64,000 nt of DNA from Pseudooceanicola sp050897975 (GTDB lineage: Bacteria; Pseudomonadota; Alphaproteobacteria; Rhodobacterales; Rhodobacteraceae), in NCBI RefSeq assembly GCF_050897975.1, contig NZ_JBPAXY010000007.1, positions 124,001 through 188,000 of the forward strand. Direction: 5' to 3'. How positions within the stretch are numbered: the stretch's first letter is position 1; each line of letters starts with the position of its first letter. Below the pieces are notes generated by a model that was given only the letters and a program-made list of their open reading frames with translations, did not search any database and had not been told where the DNA came from. Shown one piece after another: positions 42,039 through 50,384 of this stretch. The position numbers were made by a program, and so were the translations under genes.

Positions 42039-43304
42039 TCATGCTGGGGCGGGCGCCCTGCGGTCCAGCCGCCCGGCGCCGAACCAAGACAGGGCCAGCA
42101 GCACCGCCGCCGTGCCCAGGCAGGCGGCCAGCCCGCCCAGCTGATAGCTGAGCCCCGACAGCAGCGTGCCCAGAAGCCGCCCGGCGGCATTGGCCATGTA
42201 GTAGAACCCCACATCCATGGTCACCCGCGCGCCGCTGGTGAAGGTCAGGATCAGATAGCTGTGCAGCGAGGAATTCACCGCGAAGACCGCGCCGAAGGCC
42301 AGAAGCCCGGCGACCAGCGTCACCGTCAGCCAGGGCGCCGGATCGCCTGCCAGGGCCACCAGACCCGCCAGCGCCGCCGGGATCGCCACCAGCGCGCCCA
42401 CCCAGTGACGCGCGGCGCCGATCAGCTCGGCCCGGGGGCGGCTGGCGGCGCGCAGCAGGCGCGGCGCGCTGGCCTGCACGGCGCCATAGAGGATCGTCCA
42501 GATCGCCATGAAGGTCCCGATGGTGAAAAACGCCGCGCGGTTGCCCGCCTCGGACCCGTCCGACAGCACGGCGTAGAAATAGATCGGGATGCCCACCACG
42601 AACCACACGTCACGGGCGCCGAACAGGAAGACCCGCGCGAAGGACAGCCAGTTGACGTTCGGATCCCTGGAGAAGACCTCGGCGAATTTGGCGCCCTTGC
42701 GGCCCTGCGGCAGGCCCGCGGGCATGAAGGCCGCGACCGCGCCCAGGATCACCGCCAGCACCGCCGCCATGGCCCAGACCGAGGCGGTGAAGCCAAGGGT
42801 GCCCAGCAGGGCCGCGCCCAGCAGAAAGCCCAGCCCCTTCACCGCGTTCTTCGATCCGGTCAGCACCGCGACCCAGCGGAAGAGGCCGCCCTCGCCCTCG
42901 GGCGCCAGCAGCTTGACCGCCGATTTCGACGACATCTTGGCCAGATCCTTGGCCACGCCAGAGGCCCCCTGCACCGCCATCACGAAGGCGACCGAGCCCC
43001 AGAGGGTCCAGCCCGGGTCCAGCTGCGCCAGCGCCACCAGCGCCGCCACCTGAATGGCCAGTCCGGCGTAAAGCGTCCTGGTCAGGCCAAAGCGCGCCGC
43101 GATCCAACCCGCCGACAGGTTGGTGACGATCCCCGCCACCTCGTAAAGCAGAAACAGATAGGCCAGCTGCACGGCGGAAAAGCCCAGGGTGTGAAAGTGC
43201 AGCAGCACCAACATCCGCAGGGCCCCGTCGGACAGCATGAAGGCCCAATAGGCGGCCGTGACCGCGACATAGGCCGCAAGGCCCTTGGGTCGTGTCGCGG
43301 TCAC
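42039..43304 (-). CDS. arsJ: ArsJ, organoarsenical (1-arseno-3-phosphoglycerate) efflux MFS transporter
   Basis: A 421-residue 12-helix permease. Identification rests on sequence pattern (VTAAYWAFMLSDGALRMLVL at the start, AGIVTNLSAGWIAARFGLT, GVAKDLAKMSSKSAVKLL) and on its partner: ArsJ is found next to a dedicated GAPDH. That GAPDH forms 1-arseno-3-phosphoglycerate from arsenate and glyceraldehyde-3-phosphate, and ArsJ exports it. I use GTG 43304, which overlaps the GAPDH stop as GTGA; upstream codons in frame lie inside GAPDH. Confidence 0.9.
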   Translation of the reverse strand: MTATRPKGLAAYVAVTAAYWAFMLSDGALRMLVLLHFHTLGFSAVQLAYLFLLYEVAGIVTNLSAGWIAARFGLTRTLYAGLAIQVAALVALAQLDPGWTLWGSVAFVMAVQGASGVAKDLAKMSSKSAVKLLAPEGEGGLFRWVAVLTGSKNAVKGLGFLLGAALLGTLGFTASVWAMAAVLAVILGAVAAFMPAGLPQGRKGAKFAEVFSRDPNVNWLSFARVFLFGARDVWFVVGIPIYFYAVLSDGSEAGNRAAFFTIGTFMAIWTILYGAVQASAPRLLRAASRPRAELIGAARHWVGALVAIPAALAGLVALAGDPAPWLTVTLVAGLLAFGAVFAVNSSLHSYLILTFTSGARVTMDVGFYYMANAAGRLLGTLLSGLSYQLGGLAACLGTAAVLLALSWFGAGRLDRRAPAPA

Positions 43305-44299
43305 AGCCCTTCCCCAACCATGCGCGCCACGTCGACCAGACGGTTCGCATAGCCCCACTCGTTATCGTACCAGGCGTAGATCTTCACCTGGGTGCCATTC
43401 ACCACCATTGTGGACGGCGCGTCGATGATCGACGAGCGCGCGTCGTTGAGGAAATCGGAAGAGACCAGCGGCCGGGTCTCGAAGCCCAGGATGCCCGCCA
43501 GGGGCCCTTGGGCGGCGGTGTGCAGAAGGGCGTTCACCTCTTCCACTGTGGTCTCGCGTTCCACCTCGAAGACGCAGTCGGTCAGCGAGGCGTTCAGCAG
43601 CGGGATCCGCACCGCATGGCCGTTCAGGCGGCCGGTCAGCTCGGGGAAGATCTGGGTGATCGCCTTGGCCGAGCCGGTGGTCGTCGGGATCATCGAGTTC
43701 AGCGCCGAGCGCGCCCGGCGCAGATCCTTGGCGGGGCGGTCCACCATGGTCTGGGTGTTGGTCACGTCGTGGATCGTGGTGATCGACCCGTGGCGGATGC
43801 CAAGGCCCTCGTGGATCACCTTCACCACCGGCGCCAGGCAATTGGTGGTGCAGCTGGCCGCGGTGACGATGCGGTGCGTCTCGGGGTCGTAATCGGCGTT
43901 GTTCACCCCATAGACGATATTGGCCGTGGGCCCATCCTTCACCGGGGCCGAGACGACGACCTTCTTCACCCCGGCCTCGAAATAGGGGGCGATCTTGGCC
44001 TCGGTCTTGAAGACGCCGGTGCAGTCGATGACCACGTCGACACCGTCGAGCGGCAGATCGGCAATGTCGCTGGCGCCGATGAAGGGCAGGCGGGTGCCGT
44101 CGATGGTCACGCTGTCGGCGTCATGGGCAAAGGTCGCGGGCCAGCGGCCATGGACGCTGTCGAACTCCAGCAGATGGGCGTGCATCTCGGTGTCGCCCTG
44201 GGCGTCGTTGATCCAGGCGATCTGCGCGCCGCTTTCCAGCAGCGGGCGCAGGGCGAGTTTTCCCATCCGGCCGAGGCCGTTCAATGCGTAGGTGGTCAT
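43301..44299 (-). CDS. arsenic-operon glyceraldehyde-3-phosphate dehydrogenase
   Basis: A 332-residue GAPDH with the catalytic Cys150 in TAASCTTNCLAPV and the NAD-binding start YALNGLGRMGKLALRP. The N-terminal NGLGRMG differs from the NGFGRIG of housekeeping enzymes, as in other ars-linked GAPDHs. It is coupled to the ArsR-ArsC fusion upstream (ATGA) and to arsJ downstream (GTGA). This context assigns it to arsenate detoxification through an unstable arseno-sugar acid rather than to glycolysis. Confidence 0.92.
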   Translation of the reverse strand: MTTYALNGLGRMGKLALRPLLESGAQIAWINDAQGDTEMHAHLLEFDSVHGRWPATFAHDADSVTIDGTRLPFIGASDIADLPLDGVDVVIDCTGVFKTEAKIAPYFEAGVKKVVVSAPVKDGPTANIVYGVNNADYDPETHRIVTAASCTTNCLAPVVKVIHEGLGIRHGSITTIHDVTNTQTMVDRPAKDLRRARSALNSMIPTTTGSAKAITQIFPELTGRLNGHAVRIPLLNASLTDCVFEVERETTVEEVNALLHTAAQGPLAGILGFETRPLVSSDFLNDARSSIIDAPSTMVVNGTQVKIYAWYDNEWGYANRLVDVARMVGEGL

Positions 44300-45138
44300 G
44301 CGGGTGTGTCCTCTTGGGTCAGGGCCAGGTCGTCGACGGCGGCTTGCAGCGAGATCCGGTCAAGCTCGGCCAGGGGCAGGGCGGCGAAGGCGCGCAGGCG
44401 GTGCAGCAGGGTGGCATAGGCCTCCTGGAAGGCCAGGGCCTTCTGGGCCTCGGTGCCCGTGGCGCGGGCCGGGTCGGGCAGACCCCAGTGGGCGCTGATC
44501 GGCTGGCCCTCCCAGGCGGGGCATTCCTCGTTCGCCGCCTGGTCGCAGACGGTAAAGACGAAATCCATCACCGGGGCGTCGGGCCCTTGGAATTCCGCGA
44601 CGTTCTTCGAGCGCAGCGCGGTGGTGTCGTGGCCCTTGTCGGCCAGCAGGCGCAGGGCAAAGGGGTTGGGCGCCCCCGCCGGGGCGGTGCCGGCGGAATA
44701 GACGTTGAACCGCTCGCCGCCCATGTCGCGCAGCAGCGCCTCGGCGAAAAGCGAGCGGGCGGAATTGGCGGTGCAGATGAAAAGGACGTTCAGCTTGCGT
44801 TCGGCCATGGCGAGGGTTCCTTGCGTGGCAGAGGGGGAGGGCAGGCAAAGCGACGGCCGCGCGCGGCAGCAATCGGCGAAGAGGTAGTCCAGCAGTTCCT
44901 TGGCCGCGCCCATCTCGGTGCGGTAGCGCAGCGAGGTGCCCTCGCGTTCCTGCACGATCAGCCCGTTTATGCGCAGCGAGGACAGATAGACCGACAGGGT
45001 CGAGGGTTTCAGCCCGGTGGCGGCGGCGATCTCGCCCGCGGGCACGGCTTGCGGGTAGCGCCGCATCAGCAGGCGCCACACCGCCAGACGTTGCGGGTGA
45101 CCGAGGACGGCGAGGATATCTGCGGCATCTTTTTCCAT
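44296..45138 (-). CDS. ArsR-ArsC fusion: As(III)-responsive repressor joined to arsenate reductase
   Basis: A 280-residue two-domain protein. Residues 1-98 are a winged-helix ArsR domain (LKPSTLSVYLSSLRINGLI recognition helix) ending in Cys90, Cys91 and Cys98, a C-terminal As(III)-binding set. Residues about 115-255 are a low-molecular-weight phosphatase-type ArsC with the CTANSAR loop (Cys122) and the shuttle pair CDQAANEEC, as in thioredoxin-linked arsenate reductases. First gene of the ars operon. An internal ATG at 44808, with AAGGA 9 bases upstream, could also give free ArsC. The start codon lies within a 30-bp palindrome. Confidence 0.9.
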   Translation of the reverse strand: MEKDAADILAVLGHPQRLAVWRLLMRRYPQAVPAGEIAAATGLKPSTLSVYLSSLRINGLIVQEREGTSLRYRTEMGAAKELLDYLFADCCRARPSLCLPSPSATQGTLAMAERKLNVLFICTANSARSLFAEALLRDMGGERFNVYSAGTAPAGAPNPFALRLLADKGHDTTALRSKNVAEFQGPDAPVMDFVFTVCDQAANEECPAWEGQPISAHWGLPDPARATGTEAQKALAFQEAYATLLHRLRAFAALPLAELDRISLQAAVDDLALTQEDTPA

Positions 45139-45159
45139 ATTTCATGAAATATGGAAAAA
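45130..45159. promoter_or_regulatory. 30-bp perfect palindrome over the arsR-arsC start: likely ArsR operator
   Basis: Each 15-bp half is TTTTTCCATATTTCA, followed by its exact reverse complement with no spacer. The arsR-arsC start codon (45136-45138) lies within one arm, so repressor binding would block the very start of the gene. A TTGCGC at a suitable distance upstream on the minus strand with TATTTC inside the palindrome could form the promoter, which would leave almost no leader. Confidence 0.75.
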
Positions 45160-45240
45160 TAGAAATCGGCGCAATGATTCCTTTGGCCTGCGCCCGGGGA
45201 AATCGCGGGCGGCGGCGGCAGGTGGAAAGGGGGGGCGCCG

Positions 45241-45531
45241 TCAGGCGGTCTTGTTGTCGTCGGGCCGCTCGGGGGCCTCGGCCCCCTCGGCGGGCTCGGC
45301 CTCGGCCAGTTCCGGGTCACGATAATCGGCGGGGTCGAAATCCTCGGGGTCGAACCCCTCGCTGTCCTGGTCGATCCCGGTCACATGGGTGGTGCCGGTG
45401 TCCTCGTTATAGACCAGCCCGTAATTGGCCCGCCCCTGAGAGCGGAAGCGCCGCAGCTCGTGCACGGCGGCATAGAGGAAGGCCAGGGCGAAGGGCGCCA
45501 GAAGGACGGCGGCGATGATCTGGGCTTGCAT
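45241..45531 (-). CDS. hypothetical small membrane protein with acidic tail
   Basis: A 96-residue protein with one N-terminal helix (residues 5-22, IIAAVLLAPFALAFLYAA), a short basic stretch (ELRRFRSQGR), and a tail of about 45 residues rich in Asp, Glu and Pro. GGAG precedes the ATG by 6 bases. No family is recognised. It lies alone between the ars operon and chrR on the same strand, with room for its own promoter. Confidence 0.65.
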   Translation of the reverse strand: MQAQIIAAVLLAPFALAFLYAAVHELRRFRSQGRANYGLVYNEDTGTTHVTGIDQDSEGFDPEDFDPADYRDPELAEAEPAEGAEAPERPDDNKTA

Positions 45532-45672
45532 GGGCGCTCCTTAACGCGGCGCCGGGGGGTGGGGAAAGGGCCGGATCCCGTCCGGGGCACGCCCGAGCAG
45601 GTTTGCGCAGAGCCGCCGCCGGGGCGGGTGGGAAAACGGCCAGTTACATGCGCCTTGCGACAGAGAGCGCCC

Positions 45673-46323
45673 TCAGATCCGCAGGAAGGGCTGCGCCAGA
45701 CGCGGCAGAAGCGAGCGGAAGCGCAGCCGCGCATCGGTGGCCGCCAGGCAGATGCAATCCATCTGCGGATCGGCGACAGGCGTATGTTCCAGGCTTTCAT
45801 CGGCCAGTTCCACGTCGCCCGGGCCGTAATGGCCGGTCTCGTCGTGGAAGGCCCCTTGCAGGACCATGGTCAATTCGGTGCCGTGGTGGCCGTGATCGGG
45901 CACCGCCTGGCCGCCGGGGATATACAGCAGCCGGACAGAGCTTTTGCCGTCTTCCGCCAGGATCTGCTGACGCACGCCGCCGCCCGCGGCGCGCCAGCGC
46001 GGCGGCGCGTGGCGCAGCGCCTCGGCCACCGGACCGGGATAGATGCCCATGCGGGCGGGGGCGGGCCGGGTCGTGGTGGCGGGCGCCGGGCCGTCCAGCC
46101 GCGCCAGGGTCCGTTCCAGCAGGTCGCCGGCCACGGCGGCCCGGGGCGCGGCCTCGGCCTCCATCAGGGCGCCGCCCAGCATCTCATGCGCCTCCAGGGC
46201 CGCGCGGCACTGGTCGCAGACCGAGACATGGGCCGCGACGATCATCTCGAAGGTGGCGGGCAGACGCCCGGCGGCATAGGCCGCCAGCATCTCGTCGGGG
46301 ATATGATGCGCGATCTCTTTCAT
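45673..46323 (-). CDS. chrR: ChrR, zinc-binding anti-sigma factor with cupin domain
   Basis: A 216-residue protein matching Rhodobacter ChrR. The N-terminal anti-sigma domain has the zinc ligands His6, His32, Cys36 and Cys39 (HVSVCDQC); the C-terminal cupin domain includes PDHGHHGTELTMVLQGAF and YGPGDVELAD. In Rhodobacter sphaeroides ChrR holds RpoE inactive until singlet oxygen or organic peroxide triggers its release. Overlaps rpoE by ATGA, so sigma and anti-sigma are made in ratio. Confidence 0.95.
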   Translation of the reverse strand: MKEIAHHIPDEMLAAYAAGRLPATFEMIVAAHVSVCDQCRAALEAHEMLGGALMEAEAAPRAAVAGDLLERTLARLDGPAPATTTRPAPARMGIYPGPVAEALRHAPPRWRAAGGGVRQQILAEDGKSSVRLLYIPGGQAVPDHGHHGTELTMVLQGAFHDETGHYGPGDVELADESLEHTPVADPQMDCICLAATDARLRFRSLLPRLAQPFLRI

Positions 46324-46952
46324 TCGCTGCGTAGGTCCTTCAACTCGTGGCGCAGACGGTCCAGGCCAAGGCGGATCCGCGACTTGATCGTGCCAAGCGG
46401 CAGGCCGGTTTCGGCCCGGATCTCGCCATGGGTCAGATCGCCCAGATAGGCGCGCGAGATCACCTCGCGCTGTTCCGGGGTCAGCCGGTCAAGGGCGGCG
46501 CGCAATTCGCCCGCCTCCTGGGCCAGGGCCAGCTGGGCGCCGGGGTCCGCCTCGGGCGGGGTCTCGGTTTCGACCGCCTCGGGCAGGGGGCGCCCGGCCT
46601 TGCGGGCCAGGTCCACCTGCCGGTTGCGGGCGATCCGGTAGATCCAGCCCGAGACCTGGGCGCGGGTCGGATCGAACTGTGCCGCCTTGTGCCAGACGGC
46701 CAGCATCACATCCTGCACCACATCCTCGGCCGCCGCCGCGCCCATGCCAGAGCGCATCAGCATCCCCTTCACCCGCGGCGCAAAATGGGCAAAGAGCCGG
46801 GCAAAGGCCGCCCGGTCGCGCTGATCGCGCACCGCCAGCATCCAGCTGGTCTGTTCCGTCTGCTCCTGCTCTCCGTCCACCTGCGACCTTCCGTTCCGGC
46901 AGGGCGGCCGCACCATCGGGGCGGGCCGCTGCCGGTCGAGTGTCGCAGGCAT
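46320..46952 (-). CDS. rpoE: RpoE, group IV (ECF) sigma factor for photo-oxidative stress
   Basis: An ECF sigma factor of about 210 residues. Region 2 is AAFARLFAHFAPRVKGML through AAEDVVQDVMLAVWHKAAQF; region 4 is LTPEQREVISRAYLGDLTHGEIRAETGLPLGTIKSRI. The start is uncertain: ATG codons exist at 46988, 46970 and 46952. A good RpoE-type promoter with its -10 box at 46975-46980 makes the last the first ATG clearly inside the transcript. It is followed by chrR and divergent from its likely target operon. Confidence 0.9.
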   Translation of the reverse strand: MPATLDRQRPAPMVRPPCRNGRSQVDGEQEQTEQTSWMLAVRDQRDRAAFARLFAHFAPRVKGMLMRSGMGAAAAEDVVQDVMLAVWHKAAQFDPTRAQVSGWIYRIARNRQVDLARKAGRPLPEAVETETPPEADPGAQLALAQEAGELRAALDRLTPEQREVISRAYLGDLTHGEIRAETGLPLGTIKSRIRLGLDRLRHELKDLRSE

Positions 46953-46974
46953 CGGATCGGGGTTCAACATGGTC

Positions 46975-47004
46975 AGGATACGCAGCATTGGGCGGGTCGG
47001 ATCA
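46975..47004 (-). promoter_or_regulatory. candidate RpoE-dependent promoter of rpoE-chrR
   Basis: On the minus strand TGATCC (47004-46999), an 18-bp spacer and TATCCT (46980-46975). TGATCC with 18-bp spacing is the Rhodobacter RpoE -35 consensus; autoregulation is known for that system. Confidence 0.6.
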
Positions 47005-47045
47005 CCGGGGCGCGAAATTTTTTCGCCGAAAAGTGGCGGCCCATG

Positions 47046-47075
47046 TGAACCGAAGCCCGTCATGGCCCGTATGCA
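47046..47075 (+). promoter_or_regulatory. candidate RpoE-dependent promoter of the flavoprotein-DUF1365-cfa operon
   Basis: TGAACC (47046-47051), an 18-bp spacer and TATGCA (47070-47075), 45 bp before the ATG. One mismatch to TGATCC. Same spacing as the divergent rpoE promoter. Confidence 0.5.
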
Positions 47076-47120
47076 TTCCAAAGGCGCCGCAAACCTGACC
47101 GGCGACCACGAGGAACATTC

Positions 47121-48428
47121 ATGTCTTTCGATGCCCTTTCCAACCGCCCGCAACGGATCGCCGTCATCGGTGGCGGCATCTCGGGCATGGCGGCGGCCTG
47201 GCGCCTGGCGCCGCAGCACCGGGTGACCCTGTTCGAGGCGGCGCCCCGCCTGGGCGGGCACGCGCGCACGGTGATCGCGGGCAAGAACGGCGATCAGCCG
47301 GTGGATACCGGCTTCATCGTCTTCAACTATGCCAACTATCCGCATCTGACCGCGATGTTCCGCGACCTGGACGTGCCGGTGGAACGTTCGGACATGTCCT
47401 TTGGCGCCACGATCGACGAGGGCCGGGTGGAATACGGGCTGCAAACCCTGGGCGCGGTGCTGGGCCAGCGGCGCAACCTGGCGCGGCCCGGGTTCGCCGC
47501 GATGATCCGCGACATCCTGCGCTTCAACGCCCGGGCCGAGGCGGTCGTGGCCGCCCATCCCGAGATGTCTATGGGCGATCTGATGCGCCATCTGCGCCTG
47601 GGACCCTGGTTCCGCGAATATTACCTGAAGCCCATTTCGGGCGCCATCTGGTCCACCGCGCCGGACCGGATCGAGGAGTTCCCCGCCGCCGCCCTGGTGC
47701 GCTTCTTCCGCAATCACGCCCTGCTGTCGACCACCGGCCAGCACCAGTGGTGGACGGTCTCGGGCGGGTCGGTCGAATATGTGCGCAGGCTGAAGGCCTC
47801 GATGCGGGCGCGGGGCGTGATGATCCGAACCGGCGCGCCGGTCTCGGCGGTGCATCGCGACGGCCCCCTGCCGCAGGTGCAGACCCGGGGGCAAGAGGCG
47901 GAAGGCTTCGATCAGGTGATCCTGGCCTGCCATTCCGACGAGGCGCTGGCCCTGCTGGCCCAGCCAACGCAGGCCGAACGCGCGGCCCTGGGCGCGGTGC
48001 GCTATCAGGACAATCACGCCGTGCTGCATTGCGACGCTGCCCAGATGCCGCGCCGCCGCGCCTGCTGGTCCTCCTGGGTCTACAAGGCCGACAGCCGCCA
48101 GCGGCAACAGGCCATCGGCGTGACCTACTGGATGAACAAGTTGCAGAACATCGACGCGGGCGACCCGCTTTTCGTGTCGCTGAACCCGGTGACCCCGGTC
48201 CGCGAGGCGGCGATCTACGACGAAAAAACCTTCCGCCACCCGGTCTTCGATGCCGCCGCGCTGCGCGCCCAGGGCGAGATCGCCCAGATCCAGGGGCAGA
48301 ACGCCACCTGGTACGCGGGCGCCTGGTTGCGCCACGGGTTCCACGAGGACGGCTTTGCCAGCGCCATGCGCGTGGTGCGCGCCCTGGATCCGCTGCCCGA
48401 ACCGACCCGGGATCGGGTCGTGGCATGA
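47121..48428 (+). CDS. FAD-dependent amine-oxidase-fold protein of the RpoE regulon (candidate fatty-acid desaturase UfaD-like)
   Basis: A 435-residue flavoprotein: dinucleotide-binding motif IAVIGGGISGMAAAWRL, then FEAAPRLGGHARTV and DTGFIVFNYANYPHL, with a C-terminal YAGAWLRHGFHEDGFASA that should close the FAD site. It belongs to the COG2907-type group near phytoene desaturases. In Rhodobacter sphaeroides the equivalent gene sits with DUF1365 and methyltransferase genes under RpoE control, and members of that set make methylated furan fatty acids; the specific role here is inferred. GAGGA precedes the ATG; the stop overlaps the DUF1365 start (ATGA). Confidence 0.82.
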   Translation: MSFDALSNRPQRIAVIGGGISGMAAAWRLAPQHRVTLFEAAPRLGGHARTVIAGKNGDQPVDTGFIVFNYANYPHLTAMFRDLDVPVERSDMSFGATIDEGRVEYGLQTLGAVLGQRRNLARPGFAAMIRDILRFNARAEAVVAAHPEMSMGDLMRHLRLGPWFREYYLKPISGAIWSTAPDRIEEFPAAALVRFFRNHALLSTTGQHQWWTVSGGSVEYVRRLKASMRARGVMIRTGAPVSAVHRDGPLPQVQTRGQEAEGFDQVILACHSDEALALLAQPTQAERAALGAVRYQDNHAVLHCDAAQMPRRRACWSSWVYKADSRQRQQAIGVTYWMNKLQNIDAGDPLFVSLNPVTPVREAAIYDEKTFRHPVFDAAALRAQGEIAQIQGQNATWYAGAWLRHGFHEDGFASAMRVVRALDPLPEPTRDRVVA

Positions 48429-49195
48429 GCCGCTGGCCCGAACATATCCCCGGCACCACGGTGCACGCCCGCAAGGGCAGCGCGGCGCATTCCTTCCGCT
48501 ATGGGGTGGACTACGTGCTGATCGACCCGGACAGCCCCGCCGGGCCACGGCTTTTCGCCCGCAACCGCCCGGGCTTTGCCACCGTGCGCGACCGCGACCA
48601 TGGCGGGACGCGTGGCGCGGGCGAAGGGGCGGCCTGGGCGCGCTGGGTAATGGCCGAGCACGGGTTGGACATGGGGCGGGTGGATCAGCTGCTGCTGCTG
48701 ACGCAACCGGCCTTTCTGGGGGCGGTCTTCAACCCGGTGTCCTTCTGGATGGCCTTTGAGCGGCAGGACGGGCGCGAGGCGCTGATCGCGGTAATTGCCG
48801 AGGTCAACAATACCTTCGGCGACCGCCACAATTACCTCTGCGCCCTGCCGGGATTCGCCGAGATCACCGAATCCGATACTGTCCATACGACCAAAGTCTT
48901 TCACGTTTCCCCCTTCCGTGAAATCGCCGGGCACTATAGCTTCCGTTTTCACATGGGAGAGGAGAGGATTTCGATCCGTATCCTCCACGGCGAAGAGGGA
49001 GGGGAGACCCTGTTTGCCACCTTGACCGGGCCCCGCCTCAGGTTGACGTCTCTTGGTTTGCTTCGTGCGGCTTTGCGGCGACCCTTTGGCGGGGTTCGTG
49101 TCCTTTCGCTCATCTACTGGCAGGCCCTGCGCCTGCGGCTGAAAGGCGCGCGGTATCGCACCCGTCCCGAGCCCCCGATCGAGGAGATCACCTGA
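48425..49195 (+). CDS. DUF1365 protein
   Basis: A 256-residue soluble protein with the DUF1365 marks VHARKGSAAHSFRYGVDYV, LLLTQPAFLGAVFNPVSFW, VIAEVNNTFGDRHNYLC and FHVSPFREIAGHYSFRF. Biochemistry is unknown, but the family nearly always travels with the flavoprotein before it and a cyclopropane-type methyltransferase after it, as here, so a role in fatty-acid tail modification is likely. ATG overlaps the upstream stop; 1 bp separates it from the next gene. Confidence 0.88.
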   Translation: MSRWPEHIPGTTVHARKGSAAHSFRYGVDYVLIDPDSPAGPRLFARNRPGFATVRDRDHGGTRGAGEGAAWARWVMAEHGLDMGRVDQLLLLTQPAFLGAVFNPVSFWMAFERQDGREALIAVIAEVNNTFGDRHNYLCALPGFAEITESDTVHTTKVFHVSPFREIAGHYSFRFHMGEERISIRILHGEEGGETLFATLTGPRLRLTSLGLLRAALRRPFGGVRVLSLIYWQALRLRLKGARYRTRPEPPIEEIT

Positions 49196-49196
49196 C

Positions 49197-50384
49197 ATGC
49201 CGCTGCTGACCAACCGCGTGAAACGCGATTTCCTGGCCACCTGTGAAGAGATCGAGACGGGCCGCCTGACCGTGGTCACCCCCGAGGGCGAGACCCATCA
49301 TTTCGGCCGCCACGGCGTCGAGGCCGAGTTCCGCATCAACGACTGGGCAGCGGTCACCGCGGCGCTGGCGCGGGGCGATGTGGGGCTGGGCGAGGCCTAT
49401 GTGGCGGGGCTGTGGGATACCCCCTCGATCGAGGGGCTGACGGCGCTGGCGCTGAAGAACCTCGATCAGTTCAGCCAATACGCCTATGCCTCGCCCTGGC
49501 AGGCGATGAAATTCCGCACCGTGGATCGCATTCTGCGGGCCAATTCCAAACGCGGCGCCTCGAAGAACATTCAGGCCCATTACGATGTGGGCAATGAATT
49601 CTTCCAGCTGTGGCTGGATCCCTCGATGACCTATTCCTCGGCCCTTTTCGCCCCCGGCGATGACGATCTGGAACGGGCGCAATACCGCAAGTACGACCGC
49701 ATCCTGGAAAAGGTCGGCGGCGGTGAGCGGCTTCTGGAGGTGGGCTGTGGCTGGGGCGGTTTCGCCGAACGCGCCGCCCAGCAGGGGCGCCATGTGACCG
49801 GGCTGACGATCTCGCCGGCGCAGAAGGGCTATGCCGATGCGCGGCTGGACGGGCGGGCCGATATCCAGCTGTGCGACTATCGCGACAGCGCGGGCCGCTT
49901 CGATGGCATCGTGTCGATCGAGATGATCGAGGCCGTGGGCGAACGCTATTGGCCTGCCTTCTTCGACACGCTGAAGGCGCGGCTGGCCGAGGGCGGGCGC
50001 GCCGTGGTCCAGGCCATCACCGTGGCCGATGCCTATTTCCCGACCTATCGCCAGGGCTCTGACTACATCCGCCAGCACGCCTTCCCGGGGGGGATGCTGC
50101 TGTCCGAAGGGCAGATCCGCGAGGCCGCCGCCCAGGCCGGGCTGCATCTGCGCAACAGTTTCGCCTTCGGTCCCGACTATGCCCGCACCTGCCGCACCTG
50201 GCTGGAACGGATGGACGCCGAGGCGGCGCGCATCGCCCGGCTGGGCTATGGCGAGGCCTTCCTGCGCAGCTGGCGCTATTACCTGGGCATCTGCGCCGGG
50301 TCCTTTGCCGTCGGGCACACCCAGGTCTTGCAGGTCGAGCTGGCCCATGCCGAGGCGGCCCCCGCCGGGGCCGTTCGCGGCTGA
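49197..50384 (+). CDS. cyclopropane-fatty-acid synthase-family methyltransferase
   Basis: A 395-residue SAM-dependent enzyme acting on unsaturated acyl chains of phospholipids. QAHYDVGNEFFQLWLDPSM, TYSSALF, LLEVGCGWGGFAERAAQ (SAM site) and SIEMIEAVGERYW are standard CFA-synthase marks. It could make cyclopropane or simple methyl branches; in the Rhodobacter furan fatty-acid pathway a relative adds the methyl group. Last of the three tightly spaced genes divergent from rpoE. Confidence 0.9.
   Translation: MPLLTNRVKRDFLATCEEIETGRLTVVTPEGETHHFGRHGVEAEFRINDWAAVTAALARGDVGLGEAYVAGLWDTPSIEGLTALALKNLDQFSQYAYASPWQAMKFRTVDRILRANSKRGASKNIQAHYDVGNEFFQLWLDPSMTYSSALFAPGDDDLERAQYRKYDRILEKVGGGERLLEVGCGWGGFAERAAQQGRHVTGLTISPAQKGYADARLDGRADIQLCDYRDSAGRFDGIVSIEMIEAVGERYWPAFFDTLKARLAEGGRAVVQAITVADAYFPTYRQGSDYIRQHAFPGGMLLSEGQIREAAAQAGLHLRNSFAFGPDYARTCRTWLERMDAEAARIARLGYGEAFLRSWRYYLGICAGSFAVGHTQVLQVELAHAEAAPAGAVRG

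Noticed and set aside
43301..44299. Calling this GAPDH the glycolytic gap gene
   Set aside because: It is translationally coupled between an ArsR-ArsC fusion and ArsJ and has the NGLGRMG variant; arsenic context is decisive.
46320..48548. Long minus-strand frame upstream of rpoE covering the flavoprotein gene
   Set aside because: Antisense shadow of the flavoprotein gene; only the rpoE part is supported by sigma-factor motifs.
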